Positions 25,386 to 32,739 of a stretch of DNA of 64,000 nt are shown here, piece by piece. The first letter of the stretch is position 1. Each line of letters begins with the position of its first letter. Under the pieces are notes generated by a model. The model worked only from the letters and a program-made list of their open reading frames with translations, was not told where the DNA came from and did no database searches. Source of the stretch: Angelobacter sp036521855 (GTDB lineage Bacteria; Acidobacteriota; Terriglobia; Terriglobales; Acidobacteriaceae). The position numbers and the translations under genes were made by a program. Where the stretch lies: contig DATDGY010000240.1 in assembly GCA_036521855.1 (NCBI GenBank), positions 27,155 through 91,154 of the forward strand, given 5' to 3'.

Positions 25386-26105
25386 TCAGCGCAAGAACCG
25401 GCCCCAGACGGCCACGCCAATTCCTAGGGCTGTGCTGACAAAGGAGAGCCGCCAGTAGAGCTTGGTCTCAGCAAGTAATGCAATGGAGCAGAGGACGATG
25501 GAGATCTCCAGGAAGAGTTCTGCACTGTCATAGTAGCCGGCTTTGTTGGAGATCAATTCGGTTTCCTTTTCGAGCTCCAACGTTTTTTCCTGGATCGCGA
25601 CAGCGCCTTCTTTTCTAGGGACCGATCCCTTTAGAGGCTTCTCTTTTCCGGAAGCGCCAGCCTCGCGCGCCGCTACCGAGGCCAGATTGGGAGCACTCTC
25701 CGGGGGCAGCGTATGGCCACCGGCCGTGGCAACCGTATCTTTGATCAATTGCTTGAGTGCCACGGACTCCTTTACGACGGGACTGGTACAGTTTTCCTCT
25801 GCCGGCGCTCCGCATTCCTCAAGAATTGAGATCTTCAAATCTTTCATCGCCACATCTTTTTGGTTGGCTAATGCCTCGTTCTCAGCGTATTTGCCATACT
25901 CGTGCGCGCGGTTGTGTTTTGCCTGGTAAAAGGCCCAGCCATCGTTGACCTTCGTCTGTAGCTTGATCTCCTCGGTGTGAGCGCGATGGCTCAGCAGAGT
26001 GGCCACCGCCAGCAATACCGCTACAATCGCGGTGGTTAGACCTATTCCTCTCTGACCGGAGTGGTGGGCGTGTTCGGTGCTTTCGTTAAGCTCTTCCACA
26101 TTCAT
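25386..26105 (-). CDS. DUF4337 family membrane protein
   Basis: ATG 26105, preceded by AGGAGAG, gives 239 residues. An acidic/histidine-rich start (NVEELNESTEHAHHSGQRG) precedes a membrane span, and then the family block KVNDGWAFYQAKHNRAHEYG. A long helical region and two C-terminal spans follow (LFLEISIVLCSIALLAETKL; ALGIGVAVWGRFL). The function of DUF4337 is unknown. It follows the DUF421 gene on the same strand, with 65 bp between. Confidence 0.85.
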   Translation of the reverse strand: MNVEELNESTEHAHHSGQRGIGLTTAIVAVLLAVATLLSHRAHTEEIKLQTKVNDGWAFYQAKHNRAHEYGKYAENEALANQKDVAMKDLKISILEECGAPAEENCTSPVVKESVALKQLIKDTVATAGGHTLPPESAPNLASVAAREAGASGKEKPLKGSVPRKEGAVAIQEKTLELEKETELISNKAGYYDSAELFLEISIVLCSIALLAETKLYWRLSFVSTALGIGVAVWGRFLR

Positions 26106-26170
26106 CGTGTCTCTCCTGGTTTTGGCTGGCAGCGGTATGACATGCAGTCTTGGATTCAGTATTCTTAGTG

Positions 26171-26680
26171 TCAATGTAGGAAGCGCAATCTCTTCTGCGG
26201 CTTCAGGTGTTCCTGGACGTCGTTATACTTCAGTACACTGATGGCGCCATCGACTTCAAGGACCGCCAGGGCCACGTCCCGGCAGCCTTCGCAGCCGTGC
26301 TCGCGGAGTGCCCGTTCGAGTTCGTCCTGGGATACGTGCTCTTTGGCCATTTGGCCGGGGATCGCCGTCCCGTTGTGCAGCAAGGTAGGCGAGCCTTGAA
26401 TTACCCGCCGGAAACGGCGGTTCATGCCGGAGAGTTCGGCCAGAAGGTAGTTCATCACCAGCAGCACCAGTGCCGCCACCGCGCCGCCGAGCAGGGAAGT
26501 GTCGGGTCCGGTCATGGCGTTCTGGACGGAGTTGCTCAACAGCAACAGCAGCGTAAGATCAAACGGGGTCATCTGGCCGACTTCGCGCTTTCCCGTGAGC
26601 CGAATTCCCACCAACACCAGCCCGTAGATCACCGCCGTGCGGAGCATGATCTCCAGCAAGGTGTGCCAGTTTGTCAGCAT
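26171..26680 (-). CDS. DUF421 family (YetF/YcaP-like) membrane protein
   Basis: 169 residues with three N-terminal membrane segments. The DUF421 signature is RLTGKREVGQMTPFDLTLLL and LLSNSVQNAMTGPDTSLLGG. A small cytoplasmic domain follows (GSPTLLHNGTAIPGQMAKEH). It ends AISVLKYNDVQEHLKPQKRL. Function unknown; related proteins are general-stress membrane proteins in Bacillus. Probably in one transcription unit with the DUF4337 gene downstream. Confidence 0.9.
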   Translation of the reverse strand: MLTNWHTLLEIMLRTAVIYGLVLVGIRLTGKREVGQMTPFDLTLLLLLSNSVQNAMTGPDTSLLGGAVAALVLLVMNYLLAELSGMNRRFRRVIQGSPTLLHNGTAIPGQMAKEHVSQDELERALREHGCEGCRDVALAVLEVDGAISVLKYNDVQEHLKPQKRLRFLH

Positions 26681-26828
26681 CGTGCACAGAGTTTACGCGA
26701 TTCCGCTGGATTTTGAATTTGAATTTTCTCCCACGCCCTTCGCGCCTGGCGTCTTGCGATGCCGCCTCCGCAACGGACCCGTTTCGGCAACCTCGGCGTG
26801 CTAAAATTAGGGCTGCACGGCTGGAAAC

Positions 26829-26905
26829 GCGCCCTTAGCTCAGCTGGATAGAGCGTCTGACTACGAATCAGAAGGCCGGGAGTTCGAATCTCTCAGGGCG
26901 CGCCA
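26829..26905 (+). tRNA. tRNA-Arg (anticodon ACG)
   Basis: A full cloverleaf is visible. The acceptor stem GCGCCCT (26829-26835) pairs with AGGGCGC (26895-26901), followed by G and an encoded CCA (26903-26905). The D-arm has TAGCTCAGCTGGATAGAGC, the anticodon arm CTGACTACGAATCAG with ACG at its centre, and the T-arm GGGAGTTCGAATCTCTC. It lies directly beside the 3' end of a tyrosine integrase gene, the usual arrangement for a tRNA used as an integration site. Confidence 0.97.
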
Positions 26906-26976
26906 TAAAATCAACAATTTACCGAGTTCTTGGTTGCGGCACAAACCGTAGTGTGCCGTAAAATGTGCCGTAAACA

Positions 26977-27876
26977 TCACTGAATCATCATCGAGCGCGG
27001 ATGATTGAGAGCTTCGCGCACGATGTCCAGTTCTGGGTGTTGATACCTCATTGCCGTTCTTACATCTTTGTGCCCCATGGTTTTCATCACGGCCGCCAGA
27101 TTTCCGGTTTCTTTGAGAACGCGACTGCCGTAGTCGTGGCGCCCGCAATATAAAACCGAATCCTTCGAAAGGCCAGCTTGGTCGCGAGCCTTACGAAACA
27201 GTTTGCCCACCGTGGTGAGGTGTCCTGAACGCGAGCGTTTCGACGGGAAAACCCATCCCTCGCTCCTGCCCTGACACCGCTCTCGAAGGAGAGCCAGGAC
27301 CCTGTCGCTCATCGGGACCCTTCGCCGGCCGCCGGGGGTCTTGCTGTCTGGAACAAAGACGAATTTGCCAGTCCAGTCGATGTTCTCAATGCGTATACGG
27401 TAAAGTTCTCGTTCGTTCCGCATGCCCGAATCACGCATCAAGATGACGACGTCGCGGAATGTTTCGAAGCAGCCCTTGCGCCAACGGCAGGCAGCAGCGG
27501 CAGCAATCAGTTTCATTTCCGCGTCGGCGTCAAGTATCAACGAGCGACCGTGCTCCTTCACCAGCCTGAATTTTGGAGTCTTATAAATCAGCTTCCACTC
27601 CTCAGCCTTATGAAGCATTCTGCGCAATGTGCGCAGCGCACAGTTGGCGTTCGATGCTGACTTGGGGAAACGCAGAGCTTCGACATCATCAGCAGTGATT
27701 CTGTCGAGTCTCATTCCAGCGATCGACGTAGTGTTCAACAATCGCAAACCGGTGTGGTGATACGTTTTGGTTTTCTGTCCCAGCGTCGCATTCTCCAGCC
27801 ATCCGAGAAAGCGGTCCGAATAATTCAGCAGAACTGGAGCTTTCCTGGGAAGCGGATCGGTGCCTTGGACCGCCAA
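26977..27876 (-). CDS. Tyrosine recombinase / phage-type integrase; N-terminal coding continues to 28008
   Basis: The catalytic domain is complete. Box I Arg lies in DSGMRNEREL, the beta-hairpin Lys in SKTPGGRRRVPM, box II is LYCGRHDYGSRVL (the usual first His is Tyr, Arg and second His kept), then MGHKDVRTAMRY with the nucleophile Tyr. The first ordinary start is TTG 27876. However, in-frame sequence upstream still codes for a typical integrase N-terminus (WHYDFTVREQRFRGSTKETN) back to a CTG at 28008 (LELFKRKNS). The normal initiator thus seems lost exactly where the methyltransferase remnant begins. The gene ends 71 bp from tRNA-Arg. It may be inactive. Confidence 0.88.
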   Translation of the reverse strand: MAVQGTDPLPRKAPVLLNYSDRFLGWLENATLGQKTKTYHHTGLRLLNTTSIAGMRLDRITADDVEALRFPKSASNANCALRTLRRMLHKAEEWKLIYKTPKFRLVKEHGRSLILDADAEMKLIAAAAACRWRKGCFETFRDVVILMRDSGMRNERELYRIRIENIDWTGKFVFVPDSKTPGGRRRVPMSDRVLALLRERCQGRSEGWVFPSKRSRSGHLTTVGKLFRKARDQAGLSKDSVLYCGRHDYGSRVLKETGNLAAVMKTMGHKDVRTAMRYQHPELDIVREALNHPRSMMIQ

Positions 27877-28009
27877 GGACAGTTTCAGGGCAGCAATCGC
27901 AGCCGCCCTCGTTTTGTTGGTTTCTTTCGTCGACCCGCGAAACCGCTGTTCGCGAACCGTGAAATCGTAATGCCAGCAATGTGAGTTCTTCCTTTTAAAG
28001 AGCTCCAGG

Positions 28010-28679
28010 CACGAACACGATGACGGCGTGTTTCACGGGTGCGAGAAGTTTTTCCGGCCCGGCTATGCCGCTAACCTGGTGAGCTCCTGGATTCCGGCAC
28101 TCCACGACGTGAAGAAGAAGCTTGAAACCGGAGCGCGAGTGGCCGACGTGGGCTGCGGGAAAGGCGCTTCTACGATTTTAACGGCACAGGCATTTCCCAA
28201 GTCCCACTTCTTCGGATTCGATTGCCATGACAAATCCATAGAAGGAGCCCGCGAAACCGCCAAGAGCAAGGGCCTTGCGGACCGGGTCACCTTCGAGGTG
28301 GTTAAAGCGAAAGAATATCCAATATCCAGGGAAAGACTATGACTTCGTGGCTGTCTTCGATTGTCTGCACGACATGGGCGATCCGGCCGGCGCCGCCGCT
28401 CACGTTCGGCGGACGTTGAGAAGCGACGGTACGTGGATGATTGTGGAACCGTTTGCGAATGATCAGCTGAAAGACAATCTGAATCCCGTAGGCCGAGTCT
28501 ACATTCATTCTCAACACTGCTGTGCACACCGTGTTCACGATCGCAGGAAGTCGGCCTTTTGCCTGGGTGCCCAAGCGGGCGAATCACGCCTGCGAGAAGT
28601 CGTAACCTCGGCCGGGTTTAGCCGCTTCCGACGGGCCACCGAAACACCTTTCAACATAGTCTATGAAGCCCGGCCCTGA
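28010..28679 (+). pseudogene. Class I SAM-dependent methyltransferase remnant, 5'-truncated and frameshifted
   Basis: Homology starts abruptly at HEHDDGVFHGCEKFFRPG (28010 on) and runs through the SAM-binding motif ADVGCGKGAS. An AATATCC duplication at 28314-28327 then breaks the frame; removing one copy restores KAKEYPGKDYDFV. The continuation (FDCLHDMGDPAGAAAHVRR, IVEPFANDQLKDNLNPVGR) is in the new frame. Between about 28500 and 28560 the expected sequence (LLCTPCSRSQEVGL) lies in yet another frame before returning to LGAQAGESRLREV. The winged-helix N-terminal half is missing. Intact relatives are about 350 residues. Clearly decayed. Confidence 0.88.
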
Positions 28680-28836
28680 CCCGATGACACGCCCTTGGTC
28701 CTCGGTCGTAACATGTTTTGGCCATGAATAGCAGCCAAATTACCGGGGGCCAAAGCGTTGCGCCAAAGGGCGCTTGAGCTGAAGGCGCAATCCGACCCTC
28801 TTCTCCGGTTAGCCGCTGAGCTGACAGCGGACCCGC

Positions 28837-30690
28837 CTAATTGCCCCTGGCGGCCGCACTCTGTACGAGAGGAATGGATGCTTCTACAGAAGTTCCGCCA
28901 CCCAGCCGCGACTGAACCCGCAACTCACCGCCCAGGCCCTTCACCCGTTCCGTCATACTCACCAGTCCCAGCCCTTCGCCCGTCCGCGCCGCATCCGATT
29001 CAAAACCTCTTCCTGCGTCCGTGATGCACAAACGGATAGCTTCTGGAGTGCCCCTCAATTCGACTCGAACGCGGCTGCTGCCGCTATGTTTGTGCGAATT
29101 GCGGATGGCTTCCTGGGCGACACGATAAAGGCACAGCTTAACTTCCTGCGGCAGCTCGTCCGGCACTGCGAGGTGCGAAAATTCGACTTCAAACCCATTC
29201 TGCCTGGCATATTCCACGCAAAACCCCGACACGGCGGAAACGAGACCAACGATTTCGACATGGGAGGGATGAAGATGGAGGGTCAGATGTTGAATGTCGC
29301 CGCACAGTTGGTGCGCGATCTTCGCAAGCGCAATCAGTTGCCGACTGGAAGGCGACTCTGCTTGCAAGGACTCCTGCCACACATGGTCGAGTTGGAAGGT
29401 GAGCACGCCCAGCCGCTGGCTGATGTCGTCATGCAGCTCGCGCGCGATGCGCGCCCGTTCCTCCTCCTGGATTCTCATCACCCGGAAAGTGAGGTGGCGC
29501 AGATTCTCTTCGATCCTCTTTGCGTCGGTGATGTCGAAGGCGCTGGCTAGAATGGCGGGACGCCCTTCGTATTGGATCAGGGCAGCGCTAAAGTCCAGCC
29601 ATCTCTCTTTTCCGCCCCGAGTCAGTATCTTGACTTGATATCGTGACGGCACCGTCTCTCCGTGCAGCCTGGCCTCGGATCGCTGCTGCATGATCTCGCG
29701 GAAGTCGGGGTGGGCCAAGGTCCAGATATCCAGCGACCGCAGCTCCGGAGCTGAATACCCGGTAATGGCCTCGACTTGCGGACTAAAGTAGCGAAAGCGC
29801 CTATCTTGCTGGATCCAGATACCGCAGGCAACTGTCTCGGCCACTAAACGGAACTTGGCTTCGCTCTCCTTAAGGGTTCGCTGTATCTGCTCGCAGTCGC
29901 GAATCTCGGTCTGCAAGAGGGCGTTGTTGGCCGTTATTTCGCGGCTGTAGCTTGCGGACTCCAGCAACGCCAGTTCCGCCCGGCGGTGCTCCTCCACCAG
30001 CAGCAGAACTATACCTAGGCAAATTCCGCAGACATAAATGACATCCAAGCCTCGGAACAATGAGCCTGCGCGCTTCGGCAGGTCAAAGACGGGTTGGAGC
30101 AGCCCAAACCGGTATCCGATCACAAAGCCAGCAATGGTCCCGCTATAGACGGCTTGGTTGATGCCATAAAGAAGGCAAGAGCAGCTGCTTATGGCCGCCG
30201 CCGTGGATTGTGTTCTGCGCCATTGGCGGAAGAACACTGCGGAGCAGCAGAACAGGGCAACGGACAGGGCAAGCGTGCGCGGTGCCGAGCGCAAAACGAA
30301 GCTGAGAACCAGTTGCCCCCGCAAATAGAAGGCAAGTAGGAAGCTGAAACAGCCTGCGGCCAGACCCAACCCCGCTCCCAGCCTGAGCCATCGCTGCGCA
30401 GGTTTCCCAGCAGATACCAAACTCCAGGCTCCGAATAACAGCAGGGGAACCTGGAGAAAACCGCAGAGCACTTCCAACAAGACTGCGATACTCTTACTCA
30501 AACTCCAGGCCGGCCCGAGTCGCAGGATCAGCGCGCCGCTGGCCACGCACCCTGCGGATGCAGTCCACGCCCAGGCCCACCACCTGAAAAACTCTTGCTT
30601 GCGGAGCCGCGCGTAAAGACACCACAACAGTACCACCAGGAAGATCGTCACCAGCAGTTGCAGGAAGACGAAGAACTGCGCCGGGTCCAT
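28837..30690 (-). CDS. Membrane sensor histidine kinase with PAS domain (NarL/HisKA_3 type)
   Basis: About 617 residues from ATG 30690 (the frame is open from 30723). About six or seven membrane spans fill residues 1-245. A coiled linker follows, then a PAS domain (roughly 275-395, FRLVAETVACGIWIQQDRRF to ASAFDITDAK). The HisKA_3 dimerisation box is RIARELHDDISQRL with the phospho-His. The ATPase N-box is EAIRNSHKHS and the G-boxes are GRGFESD and GEGLGLVSM. NarX/DesK-like kinases normally pair with a NarL-type regulator, but none is adjacent, so this is an orphan. The ligand of the membrane domain is unknown. Confidence 0.9.
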   Translation of the reverse strand: MDPAQFFVFLQLLVTIFLVVLLWCLYARLRKQEFFRWWAWAWTASAGCVASGALILRLGPAWSLSKSIAVLLEVLCGFLQVPLLLFGAWSLVSAGKPAQRWLRLGAGLGLAAGCFSFLLAFYLRGQLVLSFVLRSAPRTLALSVALFCCSAVFFRQWRRTQSTAAAISSCSCLLYGINQAVYSGTIAGFVIGYRFGLLQPVFDLPKRAGSLFRGLDVIYVCGICLGIVLLLVEEHRRAELALLESASYSREITANNALLQTEIRDCEQIQRTLKESEAKFRLVAETVACGIWIQQDRRFRYFSPQVEAITGYSAPELRSLDIWTLAHPDFREIMQQRSEARLHGETVPSRYQVKILTRGGKERWLDFSAALIQYEGRPAILASAFDITDAKRIEENLRHLTFRVMRIQEEERARIARELHDDISQRLGVLTFQLDHVWQESLQAESPSSRQLIALAKIAHQLCGDIQHLTLHLHPSHVEIVGLVSAVSGFCVEYARQNGFEVEFSHLAVPDELPQEVKLCLYRVAQEAIRNSHKHSGSSRVRVELRGTPEAIRLCITDAGRGFESDAARTGEGLGLVSMTERVKGLGGELRVQSRLGGGTSVEASIPLVQSAAARGN

Positions 30691-30745
30691 GCCCGTAACC
30701 TTCTCCGAGAAGCATAGTAGCACCGAACCATACCAGGACCGGGCC

Positions 30746-31141
30746 TCAAGCGAGGAGGCCCAGGCGGTCGCGCAGTAGATTAAGGGATTCTTGGACTTTT
30801 TGGACCTCCTGGACTGGCCAATTGAGGCCGTCGTGTTCGACGTCCTCGCAGAGGTCGCGCACCATCTGGCTGAAGCGACGTAGTCGCTCCGCAGTCAGAA
30901 ACGAGATCACGCCATGTGGGTTTTTCTGGCTCTCGCGGGCGTTGAGCAATTCGCTGACGGTCCAAGCCGTCATGCGAACGTGGTCTACCGCCTGTCGAAA
31001 TTCGCGCAACGCAGCGCCGTTAAGCGTTGGATTCGATCTGAGATCGCGGTCCAGAATCCGCAATCGGGAGGTAAGGCTACGCAGCCTGGCGGAAAAGGAT
31101 CGTGCAAAAAAGAGGCGCATGAGATACGAGTACTCCTGCAC
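30746..31141 (-). CDS. Conserved hypothetical helical protein
   Basis: 131 residues from GTG 31141, or 124 from ATG 31120. The sequence is almost all helical and rich in Arg and Leu (FFARSFSARLRSLTSRLRIL; LREFRQAVDHVRMTAWTVSE; ISFLTAERLRRFSQMVRDL), ending in a leucine-rich helix. No signal peptide, membrane span or known motif. The sensor kinase gene follows 23 bp downstream on the same strand and may share its transcript. A role as partner of the kinase is only a guess. Confidence 0.65.
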   Translation of the reverse strand: MQEYSYLMRLFFARSFSARLRSLTSRLRILDRDLRSNPTLNGAALREFRQAVDHVRMTAWTVSELLNARESQKNPHGVISFLTAERLRRFSQMVRDLCEDVEHDGLNWPVQEVQKVQESLNLLRDRLGLLA

Positions 31142-31331
31142 TCGTTAGAGCCAACGTAACACTTCGATGAGGGAATCTGCGAAGAAAAGCGATCAGTCGT
31201 ATTTCCCGAAAACTGAAGTCTCAAAGTATGACTATGGCTCTCATGAAATGCCGGTTTTTTTCTGACGTCGGTCATTGTAAGTTTAGCAATCCGAGGGATT
31301 ACTTAATCAGGTACCAGGTCATCCGACCGTC

Positions 31332-31363
31332 AAAAAGGGACGCAGCTTGCGCCGCGTCCCTTT
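31332..31363 (-). terminator. Intrinsic terminator (minus strand)
   Basis: AAAGGGACGC (31334-31343) and GCGTCCCTTT (31354-31363) form a perfect 10-bp stem. On the minus strand it ends in TTTTT. It lies 35 bp after the stop of the small ORF at 31398-31532, supporting transcription of that frame. Confidence 0.75.
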
Positions 31364-31397
31364 GTGGCTCATACCCTCCCCCAGGTACTCGCCAAAT

Positions 31398-31532
31398 TTA
31401 GTCGTTGAACTTTTGCAGTTTACGACGGACCATAGTCTGCGGATTGATGCACTTGGTGTCGACTTCTCCGGGAGCCGTCAATCTCGTCGGGACGGGCACT
31501 GGCGGGGTAGCATTCTTGGTGGTGCGAATCAC
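31398..31532 (-). CDS. Possible small protein (44 residues)
   Basis: GTG 31532 to TAA 31398 codes for 44 residues: a proline-rich middle (TPPVPVPTRLTAPGEVD), one Cys (TKCINPQT) and a basic tail (MVRRKLQKFND). The frame is closed by TGA a few codons before the GTG. A modest GGAA sits before the start. The strong terminator at 31332-31363 directly downstream on the same strand is the main support. I recognise no family; no membrane or signal segment. Confidence 0.4.
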   Translation of the reverse strand: MIRTTKNATPPVPVPTRLTAPGEVDTKCINPQTMVRRKLQKFND

Positions 31533-31740
31533 TCCGTCATTCCGAGGTATCCGGCTGGCTCATTCCGTCCGGGAAACCCTTGGCGAATTGGGCTACTACG
31601 TCCGCCTGCCGGACTGAGTTCTTGGAGAGCCTTGTCCTACGCCGTCTCCAATTTAAGTGCAGTATTCGGTCCAGAACGGCCTCCAAGGCACGTAGAGGAA
31701 GCCAGCTCTGTCTCCCGGTTAGCCGATACGACGTTTGCGG
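31533..31740. other. Intergenic, no gene recognised
   Basis: Nothing convincing is seen; a plus-strand open frame across 31347-31760 lacks protein-like composition and covers the terminator. Confidence 0.4.
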
Positions 31741-32498
31741 TCATTTGGTGTCGATCTTGACGCACGGGTCCGCCTGATGGATTGCCCATTCAAGAGTCTG
31801 CTGCCGGTTTTCCAACTCGCCGAGTTGCCCATGAATCTGACGTCTCATTGTTTGCCGGTCGGCACCGTGCTTGGAAAGTTGGTTCATTTGTTGCTCTTCC
31901 TGTTCCATCATTAGATAAACGGCACTCGCCTCGGCAAGGGGCTCCGCAAACGAGGCAAAAACGTTGCTCTTTCCAACGATACCTTTGCCAAAAACCATCG
32001 CGGTTCTGCCAGTGAATGCGCTGAAATTGTAGAGAGCATCGGCGTGCGGTGATCGGTCACCGACATTGGCTGCAGTGTTCCACTTTCAATGACCATTACT
32101 TCCCAAAGCTGTTTGCCTCTCTCAACGATGTCCTTGACTTGATGGGCACGTTCAACCCCATCGCATGCCTCAATAGCTCCTTTTAGGACTTCTGCGTCGT
32201 GTCCATGCGCCGAGGCGAGCATCTTTTGCAGGGTGGTCTTCTCGATGTCCCGTTCCCCCCAAACGGTCTCGTTCCGGATCGCTTCCGCTCCCTGTACATA
32301 GTTCACGCTTGCCATTTTCATCACTTCGCCCAGCCCCGCCGGGGCAAAAAGAAAGGCCTGCCAGTCAAGCCGACTTCCCATTACTAATGATTCACACTTA
32401 AGTCCCAGCAACCGGCCAGGTTGTCCAACAACGGCGCGGATCGCCTCATTTGACGCCCAAGTAATCCTCGGGAAGTTATTATCGCGCCCTAATTGCAC
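31741..32498 (-). pseudogene. Hypothetical protein, probably split by a frameshift near 32000-32080
   Basis: From GTG 32498 one frame reads naturally to about ERGKQLWEVMVIESGTLQ, then turns into improbable sequence (LAEPRWFLAKVSLERATFLP) before its stop at 31911. From about 32075 another frame reads naturally (DALYNFSAFTGRTAMVFGKG, VFASFAEPLAEASAVYLMME) to the stop at 31741. The simplest reading is one protein of about 250 residues with a single frameshift. Two overlapping genes, the second starting at ATG 31998, is the alternative. No domain recognised; the C-terminus is a Gln/Glu-rich helix. Confidence 0.5.
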
Positions 32499-32739
32499 CC
32501 AGATTTGACTGCTACTTTCACGCGGCAGAGCGGGTCGAGCTTACTGTAATCCGTTTCCGAGAGACGAGAATTCATGGACCTGAAACTCTCTTGACGTGTT
32601 TGTATTGGCGCTGTAGCGTTGGCTAAACGCTGTACAGGAATGACTAACGACCGCCCTTAGGCGGAAAAAAAGGATCGCAGGCTTCCGCGGCGACGAGTAC
32701 ATTGCGGCGGCCGTCATCACTCAAAGCTACGAGGTGATC

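Noticed and set aside
32651..32664. CCGCC-CTTA-GGCGG hairpin followed by A7
   Set aside because: On neither strand does a T-run follow the stem, so it is not called as a terminator.
28011..32733. Right-hand attachment site (copy of the tRNA-Arg 3' end)
   Set aside because: Scanning by eye for TTCGAATC/CAGGGCGCG-like repeats gave nothing convincing; a computed repeat search is needed.
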